Made by a program: the position numbers and the translations under genes
Shown: in pieces, positions 9,256 to 20,235 of the stretch
Layout of the letters: each line of letters starts with the position of its first letter
Position numbering within the stretch: the stretch's first letter is position 1
Notes under the pieces: model-generated
The model's database searches: none
What the model was told of the DNA's origin: nothing
The model's input: only the letters and a program-made list of their open reading frames with translations
Source of the DNA: Luteimonas terricola
GTDB taxonomy: Bacteria > Pseudomonadota > Gammaproteobacteria > Xanthomonadales > Xanthomonadaceae
Length of the DNA stretch: 64,000 nucleotides
Direction of reading: 5' to 3'
NCBI RefSeq assembly: GCF_004352845.1
Contig: NZ_SJRX01000001.1
Location: 744,001-808,000 of the forward strand

Positions 9256-10344
9256 ATGTCGCTGACCCTCGGCCTGACCGGGATGGATCCCGCCACGGAA
9301 ACCGCACTCAAGGCCGCGTTCGGCGCGGCCAACGCGCGCCTTGGCACGCGCTGGTCGCTCGTGCCCGATGCCGAGGCCGGACACGTCATCGTCGACATGG
9401 ACAGCATGTATGGCCCGATGAGCTGGCTGCGCCTGCATGCCTCCGGACGCCGCGTGATCGGCCTCACCTCGGCACCGCGCACCCAGACCGACTACAGGCT
9501 CGGCCGCCCCTTCGATACCGAACAGCTCATGGCCCTGCTGACCGAGGTCGCGCGCGCGGAGGGCGTCGAACTGCAGGCGGACGCCACGGATACCGCCATC
9601 CCGGCGCCGGTGACCGCCCCCGCGCCGGTTCCCGCAACGCCCGCAGTGCCACCGGCTCCTGCTCCGCCGCCTGCCGCACCGGCACACGTCACCGAGGCGG
9701 CAGCCGAGCCCACCGGCGAGGCCCCGGCCGCAGTCGAAGCGCCGCCGCAGCCCACCGGACCAGTGGCCTACCTCAGTGGAGATACGATGGCGGCGTGGCT
9801 GCAGCCCGGCGCCTTGGCCGGCCGCGTGCGTTATGGCCGCGGTTCCGGCCCCAGCTTGCTCATCGACGCGTCCACCGATACCTGGTTCGGCCCGACGCCG
9901 CTCAAAGCGATCGCGGCCTACTTCGAGGGCGCCGTCACCAGGTCCGACTTCGAACCCGTCGAGGCCGAGGCCTGGACGCGTGAAACTGCGTCCGCCGGCG
10001 CGGCGCAGCCCCTGGTGCGCCTGCGCTGGCTCGGCGGCCTGCTTGCCGGCGGCGGCACGCTGCTGCCGGGGCTGGACCCGCAGGACCGTTTCCAGCTCCA
10101 CAAGTGGCCGCAGACCGAGCGCGAGTATCCCCGCCACTTCCGCATCGCCACCCAGATGATGAAGGGACCGGCGACGGTTGCCGAGATCGCCCAGGCCAGC
10201 GGCGTGCCCGAGGCCGACGTCACCGATTTCGTCAACGCCAACCTCGCCACCGGCTTCGCCACGCCGGTCGTCGACACGCCACCGCCAGCCGAGGAAGCCG
10301 CCAAGTCGCGCGGCGGCCTGCTGGGGCGCCTGCGCAACCGCTGA
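9256..10344 (+). CDS. Unrecognised two-domain protein with Pro/Ala linker
   Basis: The product has 362 residues, starting at the ATG at 9256 ([12 protein letters not shown]). An N-terminal alpha/beta domain (about 1-95) is followed by a low-complexity Pro/Ala linker (about 105-165). A C-terminal domain follows, with [16 protein letters not shown] and a winged-helix-like end ([25 protein letters not shown]). The last residues are basic. I do not recognise a named family. The N-terminal part resembles small receiver-like folds only in a general way, and the C-terminal helix-turn-helix look suggests DNA or protein binding. No signal peptide or membrane segment is seen. The next gene is dxs, 68 bases downstream. 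Confidence 0.65.
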   Translation: MSLTLGLTGMDPATETALKAAFGAANARLGTRWSLVPDAEAGHVIVDMDSMYGPMSWLRLHASGRRVIGLTSAPRTQTDYRLGRPFDTEQLMALLTEVARAEGVELQADATDTAIPAPVTAPAPVPATPAVPPAPAPPPAAPAHVTEAAAEPTGEAPAAVEAPPQPTGPVAYLSGDTMAAWLQPGALAGRVRYGRGSGPSLLIDASTDTWFGPTPLKAIAAYFEGAVTRSDFEPVEAEAWTRETASAGAAQPLVRLRWLGGLLAGGGTLLPGLDPQDRFQLHKWPQTEREYPRHFRIATQMMKGPATVAEIAQASGVPEADVTDFVNANLATGFATPVVDTPPPAEEAAKSRGGLLGRLRNR

Positions 10345-10412
10345 ACGGGGGCCGCCGCGTGCGGCCCGGTGGTACATGCGCCACGTACGCCGTGGCGTCT
10401 TACAATGCCGTC

Positions 10413-12329
10413 ATGATCGACTCCACGCGCTATCCGCGCCTATCGCGCATCGACACACCGGCCCGCCTGCGGGAATTCGACGAAGCCGAGCTGCCGGCGA
10501 TCGCCGACGAGCTCCGCGCCTACCTCATCGAGTCGGTGGGCAAGAGCGGCGGCCATTTCGGCGCCGGCCTGGGCGTGGTCGAACTGACCGCCGCCCTGCA
10601 CTACCTTTTCGACACCCCGCGCGACCGCATCGTCTGGGACGTCGGCCACCAGGCCTATCCGCACAAGATCCTCACCGGCCGCCGCGACAGCATCCACACG
10701 GTCAAGCAGAAGGACGGCGTGGCGCCGTTCCCCAAGCGCGAGGAAAGCGAGTACGACACCTTCGGCGTCGGGCATTCCTCGACCAGCATCTCGGCCGCGC
10801 TGGGCATGGCCGTCGCTGCCGCCCGTGCAGGCGACGACCGCAAGGTGGTGGCGGTGATCGGCGACGGCGCGATGACCGCGGGCATGGCCTTCGAGGCGCT
10901 CAACCACGCCGGCGGCATGGAGCCCGAGCCCAACCTGCTCGTGGTCCTCAACGACAACCGGATGTCGATCAGCGAGAACGTCGGCGGCCTGACCAAGATG
11001 CTGGGGCGCGCCACCGGCAGCCACACGCTCAACGCGCTGCGCGAGGGCGGCAAGAAGCTGCTGGGCGACAAGAAGAAGACGCCCGCGCGCTTCGTCCGCC
11101 GCTGGGAAGAACACTGGAAGGGCATGTTCGTGCCCTCCACCCTGTTCGAGGAAATGGGCTTCCACTACACCGGCCCCATCGACGGCAACGACATCAGGGC
11201 GCTGGTCTCGGCGCTGAAGCTGGTGCGGACGCTGAAGGGCCCGCAGCTGCTGCACGTCATCACCACCAAGGGCAAGGGCTACGAACGCGCCGAGGGCGAC
11301 CAGATCGGCTACCACGCGGTGTCGCCCTTCGACCCGGGGCAGGGCCTGGTGTCCAAGCCGGGCGCAGTGAAAAAGCCGACCTATACCGACATCTTCGGCG
11401 ACTGGCTGTGCGACATGGCCGCCGCCGACGCCACGCTGATGGGCATCACGCCCGCGATGCGCGAGGGTTCCGGCCTGGTGCGCTTCAGCAAGGAGTATCC
11501 GGAGCGCTACTTCGACGTCGCCATCGCCGAGCAGCACGCGGTGACCCTGGCCGCAGGCATGGCCTGCGAGGGCGCGAAGCCGGTGGTGGCGATCTATTCG
11601 ACCTTCCTGCAGCGCGGCTACGACCAGCTGGTGCACGACGTCGCCGTCCAGGACCTCGACGTGCTGTTCGCGATCGACCGCGGCGGCGTGGTCGGCCCCG
11701 ACGGCGCCACCCACGCGGGCAACCTCGACCTCAGCTACCTGCGCTGCGTGCCCAACATGGTGGTGATGGCGCCGGCCGACGAGAACGAGTGCCGGCAGAT
11801 GCTGTCCACCGGTTTCCACTTCCACGGTCCCGCGGCGGTGCGTTACCCGCGCGGCAGCGGACCCGGGGTCGCCATCCAGCCGACGCTCGATACCCTGCCG
11901 ATCGGCAAGGCGCAGCTGCGCCGCCAGGGCGCGGGCATCGCGCTGCTGGCCTTCGGCGCCACCGTACCGGCGGCCGAGGCCGTGGGCGCGGAGCTGGGCC
12001 TGACGGTCGTCAACATGCGCTTCGTGAAGCCGCTCGATCGCGAACTGGTGCTCGAGCTGGCGCGCAGCCACGAAGGCTTCGTGACCATCGAGGACAACGT
12101 GGTCATGGGCGGCGCCGGCTCGGCCGTGTCCGAGCTGCTGGCCGCCGAAGGCGTGCTGCTGCAGGTGCTGCACCTGGGGCTGCCCGACGCCTTCCAGCAC
12201 CATGCCAGCCGCGAGGACCTGCTGGCGGAGGCCGGAATCGACGTCGCGGGCATCCGCAGCGCAATACTGGCGCGCTTGCCGCAGCTTGCACAGGGCGCGG
12301 ACGCGACCCCGCTCACCGCTGCGGGCTGA
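10413..12329 (+). CDS. dxs: 1-deoxy-D-xylulose-5-phosphate synthase
   Basis: Dxs condenses pyruvate and glyceraldehyde 3-phosphate to DXP, the first step of the MEP isoprenoid pathway, and also feeds thiamine and pyridoxal synthesis. The 638-residue length is typical. Visible motifs are the N-terminal [18 protein letters not shown] with the active-site His, the thiamine diphosphate motif [20 protein letters not shown]...VLNDN, and the transketolase pyrimidine-domain segment with [17 protein letters not shown]. The ATG at 10413 is preceded by a TACAAT at 10401-10406 that could be a -10 element, giving a nearly leaderless transcript. It stands alone without ispA or xseB neighbours. Confidence 0.96.
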   Translation: MIDSTRYPRLSRIDTPARLREFDEAELPAIADELRAYLIESVGKSGGHFGAGLGVVELTAALHYLFDTPRDRIVWDVGHQAYPHKILTGRRDSIHTVKQKDGVAPFPKREESEYDTFGVGHSSTSISAALGMAVAAARAGDDRKVVAVIGDGAMTAGMAFEALNHAGGMEPEPNLLVVLNDNRMSISENVGGLTKMLGRATGSHTLNALREGGKKLLGDKKKTPARFVRRWEEHWKGMFVPSTLFEEMGFHYTGPIDGNDIRALVSALKLVRTLKGPQLLHVITTKGKGYERAEGDQIGYHAVSPFDPGQGLVSKPGAVKKPTYTDIFGDWLCDMAAADATLMGITPAMREGSGLVRFSKEYPERYFDVAIAEQHAVTLAAGMACEGAKPVVAIYSTFLQRGYDQLVHDVAVQDLDVLFAIDRGGVVGPDGATHAGNLDLSYLRCVPNMVVMAPADENECRQMLSTGFHFHGPAAVRYPRGSGPGVAIQPTLDTLPIGKAQLRRQGAGIALLAFGATVPAAEAVGAELGLTVVNMRFVKPLDRELVLELARSHEGFVTIEDNVVMGGAGSAVSELLAAEGVLLQVLHLGLPDAFQHHASREDLLAEAGIDVAGIRSAILARLPQLAQGADATPLTAAG

Positions 12330-12414
12330 AGCCCACGGGGGAAATCCCTCAGGCTTATACTCGTCCGACGTCGGCGCATGACGCCGGCTTGGCCCGGACA
12401 GGGGGAGGCCAGCG

Positions 12415-13524
12415 TTGCAGGAAGCAGGAGTACCCGGCTCACCGTCGCGCGAACGGGTGACCGTGTTCGCGTCCAAGCGTGCGCGCGCATCGCTGCCCCG
12501 GCGCATCTACCTCTACCGCAGCCTCGGCATGGGGCTGGGCGCACTGGTGATCGCGATGGTGCTGCTGGAACTGCAGGCCGGCCCCTTGCGCTGGGCGCTG
12601 TGCATCTTCACCGGCCTGGCCTGGCCGCATCTCGCCTACCAGTGGTCGCGACGCAGCGCCGCCCCCTTCCGCGCAGAGCAGCGCAACCTGGTGATCGATT
12701 CCGCGATCGCCGCACTCTGGGTACCGCTGATGCACTTCAACCTGCTGCCCAGCGTGCTGCTGATGGCACTCTCCGCTGCCGACAAGATGAACACCGACAT
12801 CCCCGGCCTGGTCCAGCGCACGCTGCTGCCGTCGCTGCTCGCGCTGCTGGCCGGCGGGCTGGCCACGGGCTTCGCCTTCGAGCCCCACTCGAGCACCGCG
12901 GTGATACTGGCCTGCCTGCCGATGATGCTGATCCACACCTTGATGGTCGGCCTCGGGCGCCTGCAGCTGGTGCGCAAGGTCCTGCAGAAGAACCGGGAAC
13001 TCGACCTCCTGAGCCGGACCGACGTGGTCACCGGCCTTGTGCTGCGCGGGCACTGGGAGCGGGGCGCGGTGGCCACGCTGCACGATGTCCATGCGCAATC
13101 CCGACCGGCGGCGCTGGTGCTGATCGACATGGACGGCTTCAAGCTGGTCAACGATCGCCACGGCCACATCGCCGGCGACGCCCTGCTGCGCAAGGCCGGG
13201 GCGGTGCTGCGGAGCGTGCTGCGCCCGGGCGACATCGCAGGGCGCTATGGTGGCGACGAATTCGCGGTGGTGTGCCCCGACACCGGGCTCGACGAAGCCA
13301 CGGCGATGGCCGAGGCTTACCGTGCGGCGATGGAAGGCATCGCACTGACGCAGGCACCGGACCATGCGCACTCGGTGAGCATCGGCATCGCCCGCGCACG
13401 GGCCAACCACGCGCGCATCGAAGACTGGATCAACGCCGCCGACAAGGCGCTGTACGAAGCCAAGCGCCGCGGCCGCAACTGCCTGGTGGTGGCGTCCGAG
13501 CCTCAGGGGGCGTCCACCACGTAG
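12415..13524 (+). CDS. MASE2-type membrane diguanylate cyclase
   Basis: This 369-residue inner-membrane enzyme makes cyclic di-GMP from two GTP. The N-terminal half holds about five hydrophobic helices preceded by LPRRIYLYRSLGMGLG, the typical opening of a MASE2 sensor domain (as in AdrA/DgcC). The C-terminal GGDEF domain has an intact RYGGDEF active site. An inhibitory-site RxxD (RPGD) sits five residues before it, so product inhibition is expected. The start is TTG at 12415, chosen because GGAGG lies six bases upstream; no ATG is suitably placed. It ends 22 bases inside the convergent TraB-like gene. Confidence 0.88.
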   Translation: MQEAGVPGSPSRERVTVFASKRARASLPRRIYLYRSLGMGLGALVIAMVLLELQAGPLRWALCIFTGLAWPHLAYQWSRRSAAPFRAEQRNLVIDSAIAALWVPLMHFNLLPSVLLMALSAADKMNTDIPGLVQRTLLPSLLALLAGGLATGFAFEPHSSTAVILACLPMMLIHTLMVGLGRLQLVRKVLQKNRELDLLSRTDVVTGLVLRGHWERGAVATLHDVHAQSRPAALVLIDMDGFKLVNDRHGHIAGDALLRKAGAVLRSVLRPGDIAGRYGGDEFAVVCPDTGLDEATAMAEAYRAAMEGIALTQAPDHAHSVSIGIARARANHARIEDWINAADKALYEAKRRGRNCLVVASEPQGASTT

Positions 13525-14348
13525 CCGCGCGCGGCCAGTGTCTCAAGCATTTCCCCATCGCCGAGCAGCTGGTGCATGGGCAGCACGGCGAAACCGACCT
13601 GATGTTCCGCCAGCGCCGCCTCCACGTTCGCAAGCCACGCCTGCCTGGCGCGCTGCGGCAGTTCGTCCATGCCGAGCCTGCGCGCCAGCTCGCTGCCGGT
13701 CACCGCCTCCTGGCAGGTCGCGTAGTGGTTCTACCAGGGCAGCGCGCGCAGGCCCTCCAGGTCGCCCACCGCCCAGGCATTGGCACGCGCGCGCATGGTA
13801 TCGCCCCCCATGCGCAGCCCGGACTTGCGCAGTGCCGCCTCGTAGAGCTCCCGTGCCGCGAGCAGCGGGCGACGCTTCTCGACGCCGCGGTCGCGGCCCA
13901 TGTAGCGCGCCTTGAGCACCTCCCAGCGCGCATACAGCTCCGGCGACACCACCTCCCGCAGCGGCCGCTTGCCGGGGTTGTTGCGCGCCCGCAGCATCGC
14001 CGGCAGCAGGGCCATGCCGCGGAAGATGCCGATGTCGGCATCCACCACCACCGCCAGCGGCGCGATCACCACCTGCGCGTCCGCGATCACGGACTCGACC
14101 TCCGCCGACATCCACTCCATGCGCCGCGGCAGCGGCGAGACCGTGCCGAGGATGTAGAGCACATGGTCGCCGCTTGAGACCTTCCACATGCCGGGACCCG
14201 GCTGGGCGCCGGAGACCACCATCGCTTCGAGGTCGACGATATCGTCGTCCGCGGCCACGCGGGCCGGGTCCGCTGCGGTGGCTGGAAAGGCCACCAGGAG
14301 GGACAGCAACAGCGTCGCAAGGATCGTTCGTACCGGCTTCGCAAGCAT
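13503..14348 (-). pseudogene. TraB/GumN family protein interrupted by an in-frame amber codon
   Basis: Read on the minus strand, a signal peptide starts at the ATG at 14348 with GGAGG just ahead. The mature part contains the GumN/TraB pattern: PGMWKVSSGDHVLYILGT, then the helical middle. Translation stops at TAG 13733-13731 after DLEGLRALPW. The same frame then continues unchanged for about 75 more residues to 13503, carrying the typical C-terminal family signature (VGFAVLPMHQLLGDGEML and a final ARGYVV). The total length without the stop would be about 281 residues, the usual family size. One substitution (for example CAG or TAC to TAG) explains it. Sequencing error or amber suppression are alternatives. 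The family role is unclear. Confidence 0.75.
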
Positions 14349-14426
14349 GCAGCGCCCTCCCTCGGGTCCGCGTCGGGTCATCCTGGGAGCGCGACGCGCG
14401 CGCTTGGTTCCCCCAAGGGCGGAAAG

Positions 14427-14455
14427 CACGAAGCCCGCTTGTGGCGGGCTTCGTG
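14427..14455 (-). terminator. Intrinsic terminator after tRNA-Pro
   Basis: A perfect 12-bp stem pairs 14427-14438 with 14444-14455 around a 5-base loop. On the minus strand it is followed by GCTTTCC, a short T-rich run. It lies 9 bases past the tRNA 3' end and before the start of the interrupted TraB gene, so it should end the tRNA transcript. Confidence 0.7.
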
Positions 14456-14463
14456 GAATCGGA

Positions 14464-14540
14464 TGGTCGGGGTAGCCGGATTCGAACCGACGACCACTTG
14501 TCCCCCAGACAAGTGCGCTACCAGGCTGCGCTATACCCCG
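14464..14540 (-). tRNA. tRNA-Pro (anticodon GGG)
   Basis: A 77-base tRNA can be folded on the minus strand. The acceptor stem is CGGGGTA paired with TACCCCG, with an encoded CCA at 14466-14464. The D-loop has the GG pair, the anticodon stem is CTTGT/ACAAG and the seven-base loop is CTGGGGG. This reads anticodon GGG with G37, the position methylated to m1G in proline tRNAs. The T-loop is GTTCGAATC. It lies just downstream of the merR-like gene on the same strand and is followed by a strong hairpin. Confidence 0.93.
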
Positions 14541-14580
14541 GTCGGAGAATTATAGCGGTCGCGGCCGCGCTTGGGGAGCT

Positions 14581-14937
14581 TCAGCGCCGCAGCAGCTGCA
14601 GCACTTCCTCCAGCTCCATCCGCACCTGGCGGACGATCTGGGTGCTGAGCGCGGATTCCTGCTTCGCGCCCTCGCCCTCCAGGCGCAGGCGGGCGCCGCC
14701 GATGGTGTAGCCCTGTTCGTACAGCAGGCCGCGGATCTGGCGCACCATCAGCACGTCGTGGCGCTGGTAGTAGCGGCGGTTGCCGCGGCGCTTGACCGGG
14801 CTGAGGCTGGGGAATTCGGTTTCCCAGTAGCGCAGCACGTGCGGCTTGACGTCGCAGAGCTCGCTGACCTCGCCGATGGTGAAGTAGCGCTTGGCCGGGA
14901 TCGGCGGCAGTTCGCGGTTGCTTCCGGGGTCAAGCAC
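14581..14937 (-). CDS. MerR family transcriptional regulator next to ihfA
   Basis: This 118-residue MerR-type regulator has an N-terminal winged helix ([26 protein letters not shown], about 17-40, then RRYYQRHDV) and a short coiled-coil dimerisation helix at the end. No C-terminal effector domain or metal-binding cysteines are seen, so its ligand is unknown. The start is GTG at 14937, overlapping the last 8 bases of ihfA, with AGGAG seven bases ahead. This small MerR protein downstream of ihfA is conserved in gammaproteobacteria. It ends 40 bases before tRNA-Pro. Confidence 0.88.
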   Translation of the reverse strand: MLDPGSNRELPPIPAKRYFTIGEVSELCDVKPHVLRYWETEFPSLSPVKRRGNRRYYQRHDVLMVRQIRGLLYEQGYTIGGARLRLEGEGAKQESALSTQIVRQVRMELEEVLQLLRR

Positions 14938-15232
14938 GGCTGGCTCCTGCGTAGGCCTCGACGCGCTCCTTGAGCTTCTGGCCCGGGCGGAAGGTGACCA
15001 CGGTGCGGGCGGAGATCGGGATCTCCTCGCCGGTCTTGGGGTTGCGGCCGGGACGCTGGTTCTTGCGGCGCAGGTCGAAGTTGCCGAAGCCGGACAGCTT
15101 GACCTGGCGCCCACCCTGCAGCGCTTCGCGCAGCGCAGTGAAAAACGCATCGACGAATTCCTTCGCCTCGCGTTTGTTCAGGCCTACCTCTTCGTACAGT
15201 CGCTCTGCCATTTCCGCCTTCGTCAACGCCAT
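14930..15232 (-). CDS. ihfA: Integration host factor subunit alpha
   Basis: IHF-alpha is the nucleoid protein that with IHF-beta bends DNA at specific sites in recombination, replication and sigma-54 promoters. The 100-residue product shows the HU/IHF pattern: [41 protein letters not shown] with the intercalating Pro on the beta arm, and [11 protein letters not shown]. It is the last but one gene of the thrS-to-merR block, as in Escherichia coli where ihfA follows pheT. The gap to pheT is 14 bases and the overlap with the merR-like gene is 8 bases. Confidence 0.95.
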   Translation of the reverse strand: MALTKAEMAERLYEEVGLNKREAKEFVDAFFTALREALQGGRQVKLSGFGNFDLRRKNQRPGRNPKTGEEIPISARTVVTFRPGQKLKERVEAYAGASRA

Positions 15233-15246
15233 GCCAGCCCCCCTGG

Positions 15247-17625
15247 TCAGCTCCTGATCCTTGCGCCGTGCGCACCCGAGACCGCATCGGTGACCGAGGC
15301 CACCACCGCATCCACATCGCGGTCTGTCAGCGTGCGCGAATCATCCTGCAGAATCAAGCCCATGGCGACACTCTTGAATCCCGTTTCCACGCCCTTGCCG
15401 GCGTAGACGTCGAACAGGCGCAGGCTGCGCAGGCAGGGGCCGGCGGCCGCGGACGCGGTGGCTTCGAGCTCCCGCCAGGCGAGGCCCTCGGCAACGATGA
15501 ATGCGAGGTCGCGACGCACCGAGGGGAACTTCGACAGCGGCTTCGCCTGCGGGAGATCGCGCACGACCAGGGCGCCCAGGTCGAGTTCGAACGCCACCAC
15601 GGCGTGATCCAGGTCCAAGGCCTGCTGCAGGCGCGGATGCAGCTCGGCGATCGCGCCGACCACCACGCCGGCGCGCAGCACCTCGGCCGCGCGGCCGGGG
15701 TGCGCCCAGGGCGGCGATGCCGGGCGGAACGCGAGCCGCGCTCCGGACAGCGAGGCGAGCGCTTCGAGGTCACCCTTGAGATCGTGGAAGTCGACGCGCC
15801 GCGCGGGCAGGCCCCACTGTTCGGCCACCACGTCCCCGGTCGCGACCGCGGCGATGCGCGGCGTTTCGCGCGGGGCTTCGCCGGCGGTCTCGGCGGCGGC
15901 GAACACCTTGCCGAGTTCGAACAGGCGCACGCGCCCCTGCTGGCGCGCAGCGTTGCGCGCCAGCGCGTCGACCAGTCCGGGCAGCAGCCGCGGACGCATC
16001 ACGCCCAGCTCGGCGCTCAGCGGATTGGCCAGCGGCACCAGGCCTTCGTCGGCCTGCCAGCGCTCGAGCAGGCCGGCGTCGACGAAGGCGTAGTTGATCG
16101 CTTCCAGATAGCCGCGACCGGCCAGGGCGCGGCGCAGGTCGTGCTCGGGCACCTTGCCTTCCGGCGGCGACACCAGGCGGGTGGAACCGCCGGGGAGCGT
16201 GGTCGGCACGGCGTCATAGCCGTGGATGCGCGCGATCTCCTCGATCAGGTCTTCCTCGATCGCAAGGTCGAAGCGGCGGGTCGGCGCGGTCACCGACCAG
16301 CCGTCCGCAGCGGCGTCCACGCCCAGGCCCAGCGCGCGCAGGATGCGTTCGACCTCGGCGTCGTCGACCTGCACGCCAAGCACGCGCGCCAGGCGGGCGC
16401 GGCGCAGCAGGATCGTCGTCGGCATCGGCAGCGCGTCGGCAAGCACGGCCTCCGTGACCGGGCCGGGCGTACCGCCCGCGATGTCGAGGATGAGCCGCGT
16501 CGCGCGTTCGATCGCAGTGCGCGGCAGCTCCGGGTCCACGCCGCGCTCGAAGCGGTGGCCGGCATCGGTGTGCAGGCCAAGGCGCCGGCCGCGGCCGATG
16601 ATCGCGGCCGGGGCGAAGTGCGCGGCCTCGAGGAACACGCTGCGCGTGGCGTCGGTGACGCGGGTGTCGAAGCCGCCCATCAGGCCGGCCAGGCCCACCG
16701 GGCGATCGGCGTCGGTAACGGCCAGGAAGCCATCGTCGAGCGCGGCCTCCCGGCCGTCGAGCAGGACCAGCGACTCGCCGTTGCGCGCACGGCGCACGCC
16801 CACCGGACCCTTCAGCAGCTCGCGGTCGTAGGCATGCATCGGCTGGCCCAGCTCCAGCATCACGTACTGGGTGACGTCCACCAGCAGCGACAGCGGGCGG
16901 ATGCCGCTGCGGCGCAGACGCTCGGCCATCCAGACCGGCGTGGGGCGGGTGGCGTCGATGCCTTCGATGACGCGGCCGAGGTAGCGCGGGGCGTCGGCGC
17001 CGGCGTCGAGCCTCACCTCGACCGTGGCGTCGCTGGCAGCGGCCACCGGTGCGGCATCGAGCTCCGCGACCGCGCCGTCGCAAGCCGCGGCAACGTCATA
17101 GGCGATGCCGCGCACGCTGAAGCAGTCGGCGCGGTTGGGGGTGAGCTTGAGCTCGAAGCTCGCGTCGGGCAGGCCGAGGTAGCCGGCCAGCGGCGCGCCC
17201 ACGGGCGCATCGTCCGGCAGCTCCAGCAGTCCCGAGGCGTCAGCGTCGATGCCCAGCTCCTTCGCCGAGCAGAGCATGCCCTTGGACTCCACGCCGCGGA
17301 GCTTCGCGGCCTGGATGGTCAGCTCGCCCACCTGCGTGCCGATGGTCGCCAGCGGCGCCACCAGGCCGGGGCGCGCGTTGGGCGCGCCGCAGACGATCTG
17401 CAGCATGCCGGCGGCGCCGGCATCGACCTGGCAGACCTGCAGGCGGTCGGCTTCGGGATGCTTTTCCGCCGACACGATGCGCGCGACCAGCACGCCATCG
17501 AGCGCCTCGCCCAGCGGCGTCACCTCTTCGACCTCGAGGCCGATGGCGGTCAGCGTGGCTGCCAGCTCATCGCGCGTGGCCCCGGTGGGGACGTGCTGGC
17601 GCAGCCAGTTCTCGGAAAATTTCAT
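15247..17625 (-). CDS. pheT: Phenylalanyl-tRNA synthetase beta subunit
   Basis: PheT is the large subunit of the alpha2-beta2 synthetase and carries the editing site that hydrolyses Tyr-tRNA-Phe. The 792-residue length is normal. Domains in order are an N-terminal EMAP/OB-fold tRNA-binding region (about 40-150, with [14 protein letters not shown]), B3/B4 editing, B5 and the catalytic-like core. The C-terminal anticodon-binding FDX-ACB domain has [11 protein letters not shown]. It follows pheS after 43 bases on the same strand and precedes ihfA by 14 bases. Confidence 0.96.
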   Translation of the reverse strand: MKFSENWLRQHVPTGATRDELAATLTAIGLEVEEVTPLGEALDGVLVARIVSAEKHPEADRLQVCQVDAGAAGMLQIVCGAPNARPGLVAPLATIGTQVGELTIQAAKLRGVESKGMLCSAKELGIDADASGLLELPDDAPVGAPLAGYLGLPDASFELKLTPNRADCFSVRGIAYDVAAACDGAVAELDAAPVAAASDATVEVRLDAGADAPRYLGRVIEGIDATRPTPVWMAERLRRSGIRPLSLLVDVTQYVMLELGQPMHAYDRELLKGPVGVRRARNGESLVLLDGREAALDDGFLAVTDADRPVGLAGLMGGFDTRVTDATRSVFLEAAHFAPAAIIGRGRRLGLHTDAGHRFERGVDPELPRTAIERATRLILDIAGGTPGPVTEAVLADALPMPTTILLRRARLARVLGVQVDDAEVERILRALGLGVDAAADGWSVTAPTRRFDLAIEEDLIEEIARIHGYDAVPTTLPGGSTRLVSPPEGKVPEHDLRRALAGRGYLEAINYAFVDAGLLERWQADEGLVPLANPLSAELGVMRPRLLPGLVDALARNAARQQGRVRLFELGKVFAAAETAGEAPRETPRIAAVATGDVVAEQWGLPARRVDFHDLKGDLEALASLSGARLAFRPASPPWAHPGRAAEVLRAGVVVGAIAELHPRLQQALDLDHAVVAFELDLGALVVRDLPQAKPLSKFPSVRRDLAFIVAEGLAWRELEATASAAAGPCLRSLRLFDVYAGKGVETGFKSVAMGLILQDDSRTLTDRDVDAVVASVTDAVSGAHGARIRS

Positions 17626-17668
17626 TGCAGCACCCGGATGGCAGGTTCGTGGGGGCGACGCTTGGGCG

Positions 17669-18820
<1,152 letters not shown>

Positions 18821-19180
18821 TTACGCTGCGAGCGCGCCCTTCGCCTTCTCGGCCAGCGCGGCAAAACCCGCCGCGTCGTGCACGGCGATATCCGCCAGCA
18901 CCTTGCGGTCGAGGGTGATGCCGGCCTTCATCAGGCCGTTCATGAAGCGGCTGTAGCTCAGGCCGTTGATGCGGGCCGCGGCGTTGATGCGGGTGATCCA
19001 CAGCGAGCGGAAATTGCGCTTCTTCTGCTTGCGACCGATATAGGCGTACTGCAGGGCCTTGGTGACGGCCTGCTTGGCAACGCGGAACACCTTGCGGCGC
19101 GCGTTGTAGTAACCCTTGGCCTGCTTGAGGACCTTCTTGTGACGGCGGCGCGCCTGCACGCCACGCTTGACTCGTGCCAT
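18821..19180 (-). CDS. rplT: 50S ribosomal protein L20
   Basis: This is a 119-residue L20, needed early in 50S assembly through 23S rRNA binding and, in E. coli, a translational repressor of rpmI-rplT. The family opening [25 protein letters not shown] and the [19 protein letters not shown] segment are clear. It lies 13 bases after rpmI. The last residues end in [10 protein letters not shown], normal for the family. Co-transcription with rpmI from the promoter at 19547-19576 is likely. Confidence 0.97.
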   Translation of the reverse strand: MARVKRGVQARRRHKKVLKQAKGYYNARRKVFRVAKQAVTKALQYAYIGRKQKKRNFRSLWITRINAAARINGLSYSRFMNGLMKAGITLDRKVLADIAVHDAAGFAALAEKAKGALAA

Positions 19181-19193
19181 TGTTCAGTCCTCC

Positions 19194-19391
19194 TCAGAGA
19201 TACGGCAGCATGCGATCGAGACGACCGCTGTCGCATGCAGGAATGTGGTTCGTCTGGCGGAGGTTGCGCTTCCGCTTCGTCGCCTTCTTCGTGAGGATAT
19301 GGCTGCGGTTGGCATGGCCCGCCTTGTACTTTCCGGAAGCGGTCTTCCGGAAGCGCTTGGCCGCGCCCCGATGCGTCTTGATCTTGGGCAT
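19194..19391 (-). CDS. rpmI: 50S ribosomal protein L35
   Basis: This is a small basic L35 of 65 residues, beginning [14 protein letters not shown] and ending RMLPY-L as in the family. The ATG at 19391 has AAGGA 8-12 bases upstream; the in-frame ATG further up would add 18 residues not found in L35 proteins. The 5' leader from the likely start site to the ATG is about 150 bases, long enough to hold an L20-responsive structure like that of E. coli, though I could not fold it. Confidence 0.96.
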   Translation of the reverse strand: MPKIKTHRGAAKRFRKTASGKYKAGHANRSHILTKKATKRKRNLRQTNHIPACDSGRLDRMLPYL

Positions 19392-19546
19392 TGCTGTGTC
19401 CTTGTCGGTACGTCTTCTACTGGCCCGGGCGGTGGCTCGCGCCACGCTTTCCGTCCTGCCCTTGCCTGTTTGATGGCCCCGGGTCCCGAAGGGAGCCGAG
19501 GCGGGTCCAACCGGCCCACCCGCAGTACGGGCGAACCGAGCCGCGC

Positions 19547-19576
19547 ATTATGCACGCGTTATCGTTCCTGTTGCAA
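19547..19576 (-). promoter_or_regulatory. Promoter for rpmI-rplT
   Basis: On the minus strand a TTGCAA (19576-19571) and CATAAT (19552-19547) are separated by 18 bases, a good sigma-70 match. It sits in the 230-base gap between infC and rpmI, an AT-rich island in GC-rich surroundings. Transcription would start near 19540 and give an untranslated leader of about 150 bases. The rest of the gap shows no gene. Confidence 0.6.
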
Positions 19577-19621
19577 ATCATGGGCTTCGCGGCGGGGTCG
19601 CCCCCGTCCTGCCCCCGCGGC

Positions 19622-20143
19622 CTACTTCTTCTTGGGCGCGATCATCATCACCATCTGCCGGCCTTCAAGGCGCGGCCTGGACTCGATGACGATGTCCTCG
19701 CCCAGGTCGGCCTCGATCCGCGCGGCCATGCCGCGGCCGAGCTCCTGGTGGCTCATCTCACGGCCACGGAAGCGGATGTTGACCTTGATCTTGTCGCCTT
19801 CTTCCAGGAAGCCGCGCATCTTGCGGAGCTTGATCTGGTAGTCGCCCTCGTCGGTCACCGGACGGAACTTGACTTCCTTGATCTCGACCTGGCGGGTCTT
19901 CTTCTTGGCTTCGTTCGCCTTCTTCTGGGCTTCGAACCTGAACTTGCCGAAGTCCATGACCTTGCAGACCGGCGGATCGGCGTTGGGCTGGATCTCGACC
20001 AGGTCAAGTCCTTCCGCCTCGGCCATGGCGATGCCTTCATCGCGCGTCAGCACGCCGATCATTTCGCCATCCGAGCCGATCACGCGCACGCGCGGCACGC
20101 GGATTTCTAGATTCCTGCGGTTCTGCTTGTCCGGGGTACTGAT
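19622..20143 (-). CDS. infC: Translation initiation factor IF-3, with an ATC start codon
   Basis: IF-3 prevents premature subunit joining and proofreads start codons. The N-domain (EIRVPRVRVIGSDGEMIGVL), the basic linker with FEAQKKANEAKKKTRQ and the C-domain (KEVKFRPVTDEGDYQIKLRKM, FRGREMSH, ending APKKK) are complete. The family N-terminus aligns with ATC at 20143-20141 followed by STPDKQNRRN, with GGAG eight bases ahead, giving 173 residues. An ATG at 20197 in the same frame would add an Arg/Gly-rich stretch unlike IF-3. E. coli uses AUU for IF-3 so that the factor limits its own synthesis; AUC would work the same way. This start is inferred. Confidence 0.9.
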   Translation of the reverse strand: MSTPDKQNRRNLEIRVPRVRVIGSDGEMIGVLTRDEGIAMAEAEGLDLVEIQPNADPPVCKVMDFGKFRFEAQKKANEAKKKTRQVEIKEVKFRPVTDEGDYQIKLRKMRGFLEEGDKIKVNIRFRGREMSHQELGRGMAARIEADLGEDIVIESRPRLEGRQMVMMIAPKKK

Positions 20144-20235
20144 ATTGCGATCTCCGTGGGTGGAACGTCCTGGCAGGGCCCCGTGTCCGGGACCCACGAC
20201 GCCTGCCGCATGGCAGGCATCGGGCTATATGATAC

